From contig CM075862.1 in assembly GCA_037975125.1 (NCBI GenBank), positions 45,534,277 to 45,598,276 on the forward strand: 64,000 nucleotides of DNA. Reading direction: 5' to 3'. The position numbers and the translations under genes are program-made. The stretch comes from Latrodectus hesperus. Taxonomy: Eukaryota > Arthropoda > Arachnida > Araneae > Theridiidae. The notes below the pieces were generated by a model. That model saw only the letters and a program-made list of their open reading frames with translations. It did no database searches and had not been told where the DNA came from. Shown here piece by piece: positions 38,251 to 57,682 of the stretch. The first letter of the stretch is position 1. Each line of letters opens with the position of its first letter.

Positions 38251-38254
38251 TTAA
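38251..38254. repeat. TTAA target duplication, right copy
   Basis: TTAA directly after the right piggyBac end (CATCAAAGGG). Confidence 0.85.
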
Positions 38255-38387
38255 TCTAAACACCTTAGGAATGTATGGAAGGTGATTCAGAAGAGGTATC
38301 ATTTTTATCTTTTTCGTTGCTTTCAACATCATTGTGTTCTTTCACCTATCTATTATGCGAGGTTTCAAAAGTATATTGTTGAATTGT

Positions 38388-38634
<247 letters not shown>

Positions 38635-39246
38635 CAGGGTGTCCCAAAACGGCCGCATAAGCTCGGCACGGCTAGATTCCTCGTTGGGAGTATATAAAAT
38701 CTGCCCAAAGACACGCTCCTGTACGATTCATAGTTTACGAGAAAAATATAAACAATAAAGTATGGCGTAGTTTGCGGTGCAAGAAAAAAAAACACTTTAT
38801 TGTTCATATCAACAACAATATTTTCATATCTTTTTAGATGATAATGTTCAAAACGTTCACCGCGCATATAGCTTCATGCATGTGCGCGTGACATGGAATC
38901 GCACGTAGCGACCAATGGACTTAGTTGCTCGTCTGCATGCAGCTTTCACTTCGGTGGATCCCGTGATGCTGCAACTTGTGATGACAGCCATTCCACGGCG
39001 TGCTCAAGCAGGGCCTCGACAGCACGGTGGACATTTTGAGCAACTGCTTTAAAATATGCATATTATGCAGTTGATATGTTCAATAAAGTGTTTTTTTCTT
39101 GCACCGGAGGTGACGTCATACTTTGTTTTTCGTATTTCTCTCGTAAACTATGAATCGTACAGGAGCGCGTCTTTGGGCATTTTTTATGTACTCCCAACGA
39201 GGAATCTAGCTGTGCAGAGCTTATTCGGTCGTTTTGGGACACCCTG
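38635..39246. mobile_element. Long-TIR deletion element with CAGGGTGTCCC ends
   Basis: A 612-bp element whose terminal inverted repeats span about 180 bp each (38635-38813 and 39068-39246), both starting CAGGGTGTCCCAAAACG and both containing GCTAGATTCCTCGTTGGGAG. It is bordered by TA and sits inside a TA-rich microsatellite, so TA is the target. The centre retains the C-terminus of a transposase (38918-39052). It is a non-autonomous member of the Tc1/mariner/IS630 group. The shared CAGGG start and TA target link it loosely to 6751-7560. Confidence 0.9.
38918..39052 (+). pseudogene. C-terminal remnant of an IS630/mariner-like transposase
   Basis: A 44-codon frame ending at TAA 39050-39052. 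It reads DLVARLHAAFTSVDPVMLQL, then AIPRRAQA and finally GGHFEQLL. This is the usual tail of arthropod DD34E-type transposases (helical segment, then a GGHxE motif just before the stop). The catalytic residues are absent because the middle of the gene is deleted. A stop upstream (in CGCACGTAGCGACC) closes the frame. Confidence 0.7.
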
Positions 39247-44051
<4,805 letters not shown>

Positions 44052-44076
44052 GATGATGTAGCATAGCTACATCATC
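44052..44076. repeat. 25-bp palindrome
   Basis: GATGATGTAGC and GCTACATCATC as perfect arms around a 3-base loop, next to the SINE head at 44077-44136. Confidence 0.85.
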
Positions 44077-44136
44077 TGGAATTAGAAACAACAATAACAG
44101 AACAACGCTATAACCAACCAGACCACCGAGGCCACA
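44077..44136 (-). mobile_element. tRNA-like SINE head fragment
   Basis: Minus strand: GTGGCCTCGGTGGTCTGGTTGG carries an A box, and TTTCTAATTCCAG about 50 bases later stands where a B box belongs. It resembles the head of group A SINEs; the body is missing. Confidence 0.5.
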
Positions 44137-44637
44137 AATGATTTTAATTTTAGCAAGAACATCTCGTTTCAGATGAATTAAAATATTCCTCTAAACTTAA
44201 AAAAAAAATTCGGTGATTCTAAGTATTTAAGAACTTGGTAATGCCGATAGATACATGGTTTCAAAAAATAAAAAAAATTCATTAGTTCGAAGGATGGCAT
44301 TGGGAGCATAACCTTTTCGAAATTTTGAAATATTTAAAGTGATTTGCAAGTAATCCATGTGAAGAAGTATCTTAGAATAAATTCTTGACTGAATGTTTTG
44401 GTCGAAAATTTGTACAATTTTTTGTAGTAGTAAATATTGCCAATAAAGGGAGGAACTAAGATCACCAGAAATAAAATATATATAAGTTATTATGTGTCTA
44501 GTGATAAAAAATAAAACACTTTCATTTTATTTTGCAAAGGAATATTTTAAAATTTGTATATAGATGTGTCCTGGAGTTTTGTGAAATTTCTTCAGTAATA
44601 TATACTAGAGAAAAAGAGTGTGCAAGGCAGATAGAAA

Positions 44638-44655
44638 GAGAGAGAGAGAGAGAGT
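44638..44655. repeat. (GA)n microsatellite
   Basis: About 9 GA units. Confidence 0.9.
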
Positions 44656-44882
44656 GATATCTGTAATTGTACTACAGTATGATTAATTAAAATTCTTTAA
44701 TCTGTGTCTGTAAGTTAAAGTGTGGAATTAAATTCAATCACTAAAATTCATGCTATTTTGCTGTTTTCCAAGTGATAGTTAAAGCGTTTGGTTCATTTAA
44801 TATAACAGCTGACTCTGATTAATGAGTTTGTATTTGTAGTTTGGTTATTTTCTGATTTCAAGATATAGGGTGTTTTGAGTAA

Positions 44883-45736
44883 AGAAATGACCATAAATTA
44901 GTAAAAAGGGGAAAACCTACGGATAACCCGTATGTAAATTACTTCGTAACAGATCATGGTCAATTCCCAACTTACTTTAAAAAAATAAATAGAACATCTT
45001 CATCTCTCTGTCTCTGTGGCAAAGAAGGCAATCCTTTCCACTACATTACAGAATGCAGCTACACCACACAGCATCATCTCAAATGCCCTCAAAACCTTGA
45101 CTACACCGATTTTCTTCGATTCTGTCTTCGTTCAGCTCCCCACAAGAAAAAATTAACACTAATCTTTAAGCTCCTCACAGAAAAAGGTCTCGATCTGTGC
45201 AATCCTCCTTCTATCAGCTCGCCAGACGATTCATCAGACTCAGACGTTTAATTTCCTATGTTTAAACAAATTTGAACTTTTAGTTAGAGACTTCATAACT
45301 GAAATGATTGTTTTTTCCCTACCAATCACAGAATCAAGGACTTTGCAGCCACACAATAGTTTCATTCTCCATTTGTATATAACTTTTCATGTCTCATTTA
45401 CTTATACTTTTTTAAAAATTCGTATCTTTAAATTTTTTTTAAATTTAAATCATTTATCCTTATGTTGTCATCCCTGCCTGATATAGAACTGTAATGTTTT
45501 GGACATTGCAAGATCCAATACAAGGCTTTAAGGCCGGCTCATTGTAAATCCTTCATTTTCAACAGCATGCTGGGTGACAGCACAGTTTGGGGACAACCTT
45601 TTAACCCCTGAAAGGTGCTGCTTGCTCACGATGGTGATAAGTGGACTAAACCCGATAACAGATTGGTACAGAACGGGGTTCACTCCCATCTCTTATGAAT
45701 GTATGTCTCTGCTCGTTGGATAAGAAGAAAAAGATT
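44883..45736 (+). mobile_element. 5'-truncated LINE 3' end (I/R1-like)
   Basis: Holds the last ~120 codons of an ORF2 (to 45251) and about 480 bp of 3' untranslated sequence ending in an A-rich AAGAAGAAAAAGA. The 5' edge is approximate: the frame is open but motif-free upstream of about 44920. 5' truncation is the usual outcome of target-primed reverse transcription. No target duplication was identified. Confidence 0.7.
44925..45251 (+). pseudogene. LINE ORF2 C-terminus with CCHC zinc knuckle
   Basis: 108 codons, uninterrupted, ending TAA at 45249-45251. It reads VTDHGQFPTYFKKI, matching the 'TGHGPF..YL' motif that follows the RNase H domain. Then comes a zinc-knuckle-like Cys/His set (CLCGKEGNPFHYITEC: C-x-C, His, Cys), and the end is acidic and Ser-rich (SSPDDSSDSD). 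The frame has no initiator and is only the tail of a protein of about 1000 residues. The intact frame suggests a rather young insertion compared with 39358-40260. Confidence 0.82.
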
Positions 45737-45905
45737 GAGTCACGAAAATTTAATAATCTTATAGCATTGATTTTTGGCATGCGAAAGCTTCGATAAACAA
45801 TCTTTTTCATTAATCTTCATCATCAAAACTTTCTTTTTTTCACTTATCTTAAAAACTATTTAAGAATTAAATGCAATACTATCACTAATAAAACTAAACC
45901 TTTGG

Positions 45906-46172
45906 CATGATAACCCATGTGATAAAAGGCCTACAGTGCCCATTTCTGTTACCCTGACCAAGGGCCCTGGCGTACGAAACATCTGTTCCAGTTAGGTGGT
46001 CGGTCTAAGACGAAATCCCAAGTGTTTAGTTTCCAATCATGCTTGGTACTCAGTTTATCAGTCATCTAATGAGGAAAGGCTGATTCAACCTTACCCAGCC
46101 CGATGACTGAAACTCGGACCTGTACCTTGGAAGCTCGAAGCACTAACACTAAGCCAAACTTCACTGCTGCAC
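45906..46172 (-). mobile_element. SINE, group D, near full length
   Basis: Minus strand: head GGTGCAGCAGTGAAGTTTGG, a B-box-like ACAGGTCCGAGTTTCAGTC, then GGTTGAATCAGCCTTTCCTC, ACCAAGCATGATTGG, ACCGACCACCTAACTGG, CCAGGGCCCTTGGTCA and GGGCACTGTAGGCCTT. This copy shows the family without the triplicated block seen at 31388-31593. Confidence 0.85.
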
Positions 46173-46862
<690 letters not shown>

Positions 46863-46864
46863 GT

Positions 46865-46900
46865 ACATATACACAATATATATATATATTGTGTATATGT
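46865..46900. repeat. 36-bp perfect palindrome
   Basis: ACATATACACAATATATA followed by its exact complement, 12 bp after the AT tract. Probably microsatellite-related rather than regulatory. Confidence 0.85.
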
Positions 46901-48882
46901 AACACATATATTAAAATTTAATTTGCATTTTTATAACTTTGTCTGCAATGAGTAAAATGTTTATTGAGCTGCTTTTTTAAACATAATTATAAATTTAAAT
47001 TACGTAACACTTTATGAAAAACTTGAAGGGAAAATTGACAGGAATAATTTTTAAACAGGAATCCGTTGCAAAAATGTAAAACATAGAATATTTCTGGGTG
47101 AAACATATACAAAATATCTTTCACCTTTAAACTTTAATGATAATAACAAAATAACAATTACACACGAAGTTTATAAAAATAATTTAACTCAACAATAATA
47201 AAGCTAAACTAACGATAATAATTATTATAGTACTAAAGTCATTAAGTTATTAATTAAATTAATAAGAAACTAATGACAGCAACAAAATGATAGTTATTTT
47301 AGAAGTTAATAAATATAATATATTTTATATAAATATAATAATTAAATTTCATAAAAGGTTTTTCATTCAAATCTTATTTTTGAGATGCGTGTTTAAAATT
47401 TCAGACTTTATTTTAAATTCAAAGTAAACATATATGATTTTGGAAAAAATAATCACGAAATATAATTTAAAATCTTAAGACATTTTGTATACCTCCACAA
47501 ATTTTTTGCTGGCATCAAATGAATGTTTCTGAAAGTGATTTATATAAATCATATTTAGAACAATAATGCTTATAGGTGCCAAATTCTTAATTAAAATATC
47601 TTAGAAATATTCAGCTTCGAAGCGTTTATTAAAATAAATTAAAATCATTAAATTCTTTAATTTTCTTAAATGTATGCATTTCGAAATTAATGAAGTTAAA
47701 TTAGCGTTATGACAGAATTTAATTTCTTTGTAACATGCGAAGCAAACTGTAAAATTTTTTAATGATCGAAAAAGAATAATAATTGAAAACAACTTTACGT
47801 ATAATAATTATTATTTTTATCCCTTATAATAACAAAATATAATACGTATCACACATGTCTGTCTTGAAAATATAATTAAATGTAAACATTTAATGAGAGC
47901 TCGACTTTTTCTATTCCTCTTGAGATAGCCTTTCAAAAAAGAAATAAAATTCCGAGAACAATGAAGGTTAAAAATATCCTCTTTTAATCAGTAAATTATA
48001 TTTTGTTGACTGCAGCTGCATACACAACAACTTAATAAAATACATAACTGCTAATTGTTTGGCAGCTGAACAGGTCCCAAGGCAATTTGCATAAACATAT
48101 GTAATCATATACAATGAAAGCGTGTTTATGTATTAGAGAATAAATAGTATGAAATGTTTTAAGCCTAAAAAAGTTCTATAAAAAGAAAAGATTAATCACA
48201 GTTAGTTACAGTTTTTGAATTAATACTCAGAACCGAAAGACTTCGTTTCAATTTTTTTCTTTTATTAATTGGGGCTTCAGAAAAGCAGAAAGTCAAAAAA
48301 CTTATCGTTTTTCTGATTGCAGCAGGAAAGTATTAAATGAACCGATATCAGTAATAAATACTATGTTCAAAGCTATAAACTCATTCCTATTTTCAACAGA
48401 GCTAAAAAAATTATCTCTCAAATATCTAAATTTTTTATTCGCAAAGTTTTTTTATTTGATGTGAAAATAAAATAGAGTTTTATTTTAATTATCTCACGAA
48501 ACATACAATAATGCGCAATAAAGTAAATTTGAGAATTTAATTGGAAAACCTGTGTGTGTGGTACCATCTTGTGGTGCACGGGATACCGGAATTTTGTAAA
48601 TAATTTAGCGCATTGATATGACGCATTCAAGAATAAAGTTGAGCATTTAAATTCACTTGGAAATTTATTCCCATTTTGCTGTATATAAGTTTGTGGTTTG
48701 TCAATAATCTAGAAAATTCCCTAAATCTAATGCATAGTTTTATCTATATTTCATTACATTAATTAATCTCGTATGATAATAATAATAACAACTCTGGCAT
48801 TCGGTTTAACATTTAACTAATCTTAAGTAATACTTTTAATTGATATTTCTAAGAAAAATATTTATATTTATTTTAGACTAAA
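46901..48882. other. AT-rich non-coding stretch
   Basis: About 2 kb without a supportable feature. Confidence 0.5.
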
Positions 48883-49103
48883 AGGCCTCTTTCACACTAT
48901 AGACTACTTTTATCGTACGATAAAAGAATCATCCGAAATTTTATGTGAGAAGTTATTAAAAAATAGACTGCGCTCTTTCATACTGAACGGGAAACTATAT
49001 TGTGTGACCAGTCTATTTTGTGGTTTTTTTAATAACTTCTAGCATAAAATTTCGGATGATTCTTTTATCGTACGATAAAAGTCGTCTAGTGTGAAAGAGG
49101 CCT
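48883..49103. mobile_element. 221-bp near-palindromic MITE
   Basis: Inverted repeats of about 80-90 bp start with AGGCCTCTTTCACACTA at both ends and enclose a unique centre of about 45 bp. Each arm contains the 18-bp perfect palindrome TTTTATCGTACGATAAAA. The end sequence (GGCCTCTTTCACAC) is reminiscent of PIF/Harbinger ends, which use 3-bp TWA targets. Here the flanks are AAA and TAA, so the duplication is not clean. No coding capacity. Confidence 0.85.
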
Positions 49104-49354
49104 AATTGTATTTTAAAAATTTTTTACGTCGCAGCGTCTTAGCCAAAGTTAAAGACATTCACTGCTCCTACAAATTTTGATATGTCTTACCATACTAACA
49201 GAGAATATTAAATGAAATCAAATAGCTGAATTTTATAATTAATAAATTTGCTTGTTAATCATTTAACGAAATACAGGTAGTATTAAGTTAAAGCATTTTT
49301 ATTTTTTCATTTTGTTTGAAAGCAGTCTGTTAGAATTTGTTATTTGGTGATCAC

Positions 49355-49490
49355 GTTTTTCACATTTCTACTTTAAATGGATTCCAAACAACAAAACTAA
49401 TATCAAAGCCAGAGGAAGCGAGGATTGAAACTCGTAAGCATTTGAATTGAGGAGTAAAGCGATGGCTATTAAGTTGTAAACTCATGTGAA
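49355..49490 (-). mobile_element. Decayed tRNA-derived SINE, group B-like
   Basis: Minus strand: a B-box-like GAGTTTCAATCCTCGC followed by GTTTGGAATCCATTTAAAG, the same order as in group B copies (GGTTCGAATCCC, then GTTCGGAATCCACTTTAAG). Strongly mutated. Confidence 0.5.
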
Positions 49491-49924
49491 CTGCAAGGGG
49501 TAAAAAAATAAAAATATGTTTTTTTTTCCTGATGGGAGATAAATTTTTTCTACCGTTTAGTTTTACTTTTTATAGTTACAGTATGAATATGGATTAACAA
49601 AAATAAAAATGCAAAGTTTTTCCTGAATTTTTTTTAATGTTTTGGTGTATTTTTATAAGTAAAAATGATTTCATATATTTTTTAGATATTATTCAGCGCA
49701 AATGTATTTCATTCACTAACATTAGTTCGGTGCTATTATCAGCCTTCTCTCTTTTCGAAAATTACTTGTAAAATATCAGAGGCAGCATTTACATGAAGTG
49801 AAGTATTGATAAGTTGGAATTTCCATTACTACAAAGAGGTTTAATTCAAATCCATAATTCAGTGAGTAAGCTTTCAGATTTTCATTCATTTATTTTCTAT
49901 GTGGCTCAAATGCCCTCAACTGAA

Positions 49925-50045
49925 ATGGGAGTTGAATAGTTAGGATACTGACCATCAGTTTAACATTTTGAGAGTTCGAATCTCACCTCAATTAAGGATA
50001 ATTGTAACAATAATTTAAAATTGAGAAACCATATTTAGATTACAA
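49925..50045 (+). mobile_element. Decayed SINE-like element
   Basis: ATAGTTAGGATACTGACC, then GAGAGTTCGAATCTCACC, which are A- and B-box-like at a tRNA-like distance. The body does not clearly match the other groups; it is AT-rich and worn. Confidence 0.4.
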
Positions 50046-50226
50046 ATTTTAGTCTAATAAAACTTGTGCAAAGTGACACAATAAATACACTGAACCTAAT
50101 TTCGAGGAATCTCTGACATTTTTCATATAATAAATTTTTCCAATTTTTATATTTTACTGAAAATATTATGTGTTACATGACTTGTATTTCTTTAATTTTA
50201 ATAGACTAATGCTCTTTAAAAAACAT

Positions 50227-52139
<1,913 letters not shown>

Positions 52140-52203
<64 letters not shown>
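52140..52203. repeat. (AT)n microsatellite
   Basis: About 64 bp of pure AT. Confidence 0.98.
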
Positions 52204-52206
<3 letters not shown>

Positions 52207-52720
52207 TAGCATATCAATAAAGAATGATTTTTCGATGTTATTGAGAATTCTGCATATCTCGTCAGAGTGTCTTGCTTTGACTTTAACTCCTCATTCGTAG
52301 CAATGCAAATTTACGTTTGAAGTGACATATCATCCCCCAACTTGTTGAGCCTTCCAATCAATGAATGCGACCATGCATCACAGATGTCCTTGAATTTATT
52401 AGGTGTATCATGAAACGTCCAGTTTCAGAATTGGCGAAGCAATATCCTTTCATAAGATTTAATTTTGAGTGTAGTATTGCTGCCTTTAATGCTTACAAGT
52501 AATAGTTGCTGGCACGCTCCACACTCAACTAACCAGAGGGGATTGGGAGGGAGGAGTTAACTGTCACCGGATAACTCACGTGAAAGTTGTATCACAGGGA
52601 AGAATTTACTGATAATTATGGAAGGTGAATTTCTCAAGACAGGTTGCCGAGCTACCAATGGGAAGAACAGCCCCCAGCATAATTTGATGGTGCTAGAAGG
52701 TATTCACTTCGTTTGAGTTA
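52204..52720. other. GC-richer island of unknown nature
   Basis: About 500 bp with markedly more G+C than its flanks, including GGGGATTGGGAGGGAGGAG and TCACCGGATAACTCACG. No open frame, splice-site pair or family recognised. It may be a solo LTR or other repeat, or a conserved non-coding segment. Confidence 0.4.
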
Positions 52721-55700
52721 ACATAAATTTGAATTGGACTGTAATGCAAATGCTTATATTAACATCAAGTCGCACATGGATTTTAACAATTGATATAAAT
52801 CTTGCAATCTGCAAAGTGTAATTTTTATTGTTCATACGAAATATAAGAGATAGTATATTTGTATTGTTACTTAGAAAACGTTTATTAATTGTGTGTAATT
52901 TAAACATTTTATTACTTAAATAATGCAAGTGGCAGCACATGAAAAATGTTTTTACAATTAAACAGTGTAATATGAAAAAAATTGGGTTTTATGTATATGT
53001 CATAGTGAAAATAATCATTTTAATAAATAATAAAATAATCATAATAAACATCAATAAAATACTCACTTTATCGATTATGTATAATAATTGGTGATTATTC
53101 CCTCTTAACTTGGTAAATGTGATAATTCATTGACTATTTAAAACATTTACCGGCTCTATTTTTATAAAATCTCCATCTCGTAAGAGGTAATATATTAAAT
53201 CCCAATATTTTGTGCCGCAATGATATCTTAGTTTGAAAAAACAGATATTTTCAAGTCACATCAAACATTTCGTTTCTTAAAAGTTTACAAAAAAATTTAT
53301 ATAGCAATATATTTCAACTTAAAAATTTATATAAAATTGGTCTGTAGATATCTTATCACAGATTTGTTATGTAATAGTGTAATATTCATAATATATATCT
53401 TAAAAGATATTGTAAAATACAAAATAATCAAAATGACTGAAAGTAACATAAAACCTAACTTATTATTTTAGTATAAACCTAACTTATTATTAACATAAAA
53501 CCTAATTTATTAGTATTCAAACAAAGCAGAACTTTGAATAATAATTAGTATAGATAATTTTTATATCTTGCTAATTAAAAAGCCTGGATAAAGAAAATAA
53601 TTAAGATCGTTAGAACTTATACAAAAAAGTTCCGCGTCAAAAACATGTTTTCTAAACCCATAGTTTAAAAAATAGACATACACATATTCATTTACATTTA
53701 ATTGTAAGTTTACTTATTTAAATGTATTAGAATACTATGACATTTGGATTTACTTGGCTTTTTTCATATTTTTTACATTTACACTTCCTTGCAACAGATG
53801 ATAACAGATAATTTCTAACAATTCCAAAGGGATATTGCTTGATCTGAAAAATCTTTATGCAAAATAAATTTTCTTCACAAATTGTGAATTCTTTTGGTAT
53901 ACGATTGAAAATTACTGAAAGCACAAAATGGTCACTATTATTTAAGCTTTTAAGTTGAAATATATGGTTGTTTGGAAAGCAGTTTCGCTTTCCCCACATG
54001 AAACAAACTCTTGTTAATAAAAACCAACCATTTTATGAGTGTGGAATCATGCTACTACATTTTATATGTACTGAAATCGTGCTAGAAAGACAGAAACATA
54101 TATTGGACTAGATTTGACAATATACAATTTGATAAAATATTTATTCGCTATACATTTTTCATTTTAAAAAGGAAATTAATTTCCGAATAACCCAATATGT
54201 TATTATGAGTTTTTTTCTATTTTGAAAGGCAAGTAATTTAATGCTACTTGAGAACATTTATTTTTCTGAATTAAAATATCATTACCCTTCAAAATAATCG
54301 GAATTTATTACATTTTTACACACCAATCAAGAGTTCAGAATTTCTTCAAACTAACCGATAAATGTGATGAATATTCCATAATTTTTATCACATTTATCAA
54401 GTTCAGTACTGATTATGTATTATATTATCACATGATTAATCACTTTCACCATAACATATATAAATCAAATGTGTAATTTTTTTGTCATTTTAAAATAATC
54501 AAATAATAATTAAAAAAATTTATATAGTCATGGTTAATAAACTATTTGTATAGTTTGGACAAAGTACAAATCATATAAATGAAATTGAAAACCTTTTAGA
54601 CTTTTTTTAATATTAATTGCTTACTGATATTTTGAAAGAAAATTTCATAGATGTTGAAGTTTTGCATTTAATTTTTGTTATCTATGAATTGATCAAATAT
54701 TTTAATATTATACATACACTTTAAATATGATCACAAAAATTTTTAAAATTTCAAATTGACATCACATTTCTTCTAACCTAAGATAGTTCAAATAATTTTT
54801 AATCGCTTGATCTTTTTTTTTTAAATAACTGTTCAGACCACATGGCAAATAGTCTCGGTCAGAGTAAAATTTTCCAACTTTCTTGATCGGAAGAAAAATT
54901 TACACTTTTGCCATGTTTTTCTTTACGATGGTTTCAGAGAATGTTGAAATTTACGCTAGGGTTGATATTAACAATCCCATAAAAATGAGGAATATACGGT
55001 AATGTGTAATATAAATGTATTCCACATTTTTCGAACATGAAAAGAAACCCTAAATAGATCTGAAAGTCAACTTATAGTCTATTTATTTCCTTGACTGATA
55101 TTAATTTTTAATGTGATACAATTTTGTAAATATTTTATGATTTATTTGAGTAATTTGAATATTTAACGAAGCTGCTCCCTATATAATATATAGTATTGTT
55201 ACTCTGCAACTAATATTCCTTAACCATAATTGAAGTGCATAATATGAGCCAAATATTGATTAAAAATGCAAAATTTATGTACACGTGCATCTCTTTTAAA
55301 TTTATTTCCAATGATTGTTTGTTTAAATACAAAAAAACAACGCAAAATTATTGCTTAAATAAAGAAACTGAGTAGTATATTTTATATACAAATGTAGACA
55401 TTTAAGAAAAATTTGGATCTTGTCTTAATGTAAATTTTACTTTTGTACAAAGAGTAATGATGATACAGTACAATAACACATAAAGTAATCATTCCATTGC
55501 AGCATGTATGTGTTCAACAACGTTTGATTTACAGTATAGGTGTTTGAGATTTAGAGTTTTGATGATAAGAAATTCAAATCTGGGATATCCCACGACGAGT
55601 GTTTGAATCTCTTCGGATGGTGCCTGTATTTTCGAAAGTGCTTTGAAACAGAAAGTCAAGGTTTAATTTGCAGGGGATTTTTAACAAACAATGAAATATA

Positions 55701-55974
55701 AATGCAATAAAATTTTTCTTCTGTTCATTTTTGATACCTTATAGAATTGTGCTTCATTTTAATTTTTAAAAATTAAAAGTTTTTAAGTTTTTAGTTTTTA
55801 AATTTAAGGTAAAGAGGTCGTGACCTAATATTTTATTTTACTTTTTAAATAGTAATTTAAATTTACTAAAATTACAAGCATTATTTGTCGTAACAAAATA
55901 TCTGTCAAATTAAAAACATTCTTAGTCTCCATTTTTAAGAATTAAACTTGTATAACTTCACTCATTGAAAAATA
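52721..55974. other. AT-rich non-coding stretch
   Basis: About 3.2 kb. Contains a three-unit, roughly 22-25 bp tandem at 53446-53512 (core AAACCTAACTTATTATT) and a weak inverted pair CATGGCAAA/TTTGCCATG-like near 54840-54915. No gene. Confidence 0.5.
53446..53512. repeat. Short imperfect tandem repeat, three units
   Basis: Three copies of ATAAAACCTAACTTATTA-like sequence about 22-25 bp apart. Confidence 0.8.
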
Positions 55975-56100
55975 GCTGAGATCGCAGTAATATAGTTAGC
56001 ATTCTGGCTTTCGGTTCGATTCCCACTTCAGTCATGGACATTATTCTGAGTCCACTTTAATATGTAGGCAGTGAAGGCTCTTATGCAAAAACTGAGTATA
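55975..56100 (+). mobile_element. Decayed tRNA-derived SINE, group B
   Basis: GCTGAGATCGCAGTAATATAG, then TGGCTTTCGG, a B box TCGGTTCGATTCCCAC, then CATGGACATT and TGAGTCCACTTTAATATG, matching the order in the copy at 24336-24518. Confidence 0.65.
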
Positions 56101-57682
56101 CAAATGTGTGATTTCCAAAACAATATAAATAGGTTTGAATCATAATAATTCTTTTAGTAAAATGTCCGACTTTGATTTATATAATAGCTTGTATTAGCCT
56201 AAAATCAGAATCGCACGAAGTTGAATAGTTCTTATAAAGAAATATTTTACTAATCTTTATACGTATATAATGGTAGTTCTAGTAGGGTATATCTCCCTAC
56301 TTAGCTACCTTTGCGGCTTTTTTTATCACAAAGCTGAACGGGTTTTTTTGTGATGGAAAATTTTCCTTAATTCGTCAAATTAAAACATTGAATAAAAATT
56401 TCAAACTCTATTGCCCTTAAAAAAATCATATATATGATGCAAAAATAACGTAAAACATGAAAAAAAAAACAAATATGGCAACAAAAATTTCGAAAAACCA
56501 CAGAAATTAAAATTGGTAACTTCAAAGGGAAAACCGGCAAAACTCTAATCAAAATAAAAGATGCCAGATTTGGCGATACATCACACATTTGGGAGGATAT
56601 ATCATACTTATTCCGGAGTGCCTGTGATTGATGTAAATTCTACAGAGCAATATAAAATAAATAACGGTTTCATTACATTGTGTGTGTGTGTGTGTGTGAT
56701 CAGAGAATCTGTGGGTCAACTATTTCATTTTATTTTCGTATTTAGCAAACCGTGATTGAAAAGGCCCAGTTTCATAAATAGGAATAATACCGTGTTTAAA
56801 AACGACACCAAGAAACAATTTTTCATCATAGGTTGTACTTCATTCACTAAAACATCTCAATGTTTCTCTCTAATTCATTTTAGAAGTATAATTAAGAGAA
56901 TAGAAAGCAATTTCACGACTGCTCATATCACATCAAATCTGCTTTCATGCTTGATGATTGAAAGATACAATCATAATAATACATTTCTAAAACCGTTCTC
57001 CAAACGTCTAACCACCTTGCTTGGAGGAGAAGTGTGAAAGACGTTGCATTTGAATATATAACTTTATTTTACTTATCAACAATGTTTAGTAGTTGTTATA
57101 CCATTGTAGACGGCATTTGACATTAACATCTGGTGACAAGTGGATAGGTAGTGGGTGATTTTCTATAAATATTTTGCTCACTAATGTTCTACTTACGTCT
57201 TAACAATAATTATTGATACTGGAGAATAAAGCTGTTGTATGAAGTTTACGGTCACATAAGTTGCAGCCGATTTCTCGTTGAACAGCTTCTCATTTTGGTC
57301 TCAGATTCAATACATGTTAATATCTTCCATTCAACTTCTCCTTTCATTTATTATATATTTTGGTTAAGATTTTTTCTACTTTATGTGTACGATATAGTGA
57401 GTTTAAACAGTGTATTCCTAAAACTTCGTTTTGTCGCATGCAGATGCTCATGCTAGTTGGCCAAGTTGTGAAGTCCTTTTATACTTATGACAAAAATCCA
57501 AGGCTTACAAAAATTCATGAAAGCTATTGTATAAAAATCTGATATAAAAAATTCATATCCTCTTACTTTAAAACAATATTTTGAGTTATATTTTAATGCT
57601 TATGAAAAACAAATTCCTTTAAATATATGTTTTATTTACAAGCGTTTTTGAAATTTTGGAAACCATTTGTATACATACGCAG
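56101..57682. other. Non-coding stretch, unassigned
   Basis: Includes a short (GT)n at about 56680-56699 and several frames of 60-93 codons without motifs. The CTGGTGACAAGTGG at about 57131 resembles an LTR primer-binding site, but no paired LTRs were found. Confidence 0.4.

Noticed and set aside
57110..57160. LTR primer-binding-site-like CTGGTGACAAGTGG
   Set aside because: No paired direct LTRs, polypurine tract or gag/pol frame could be seen around it.
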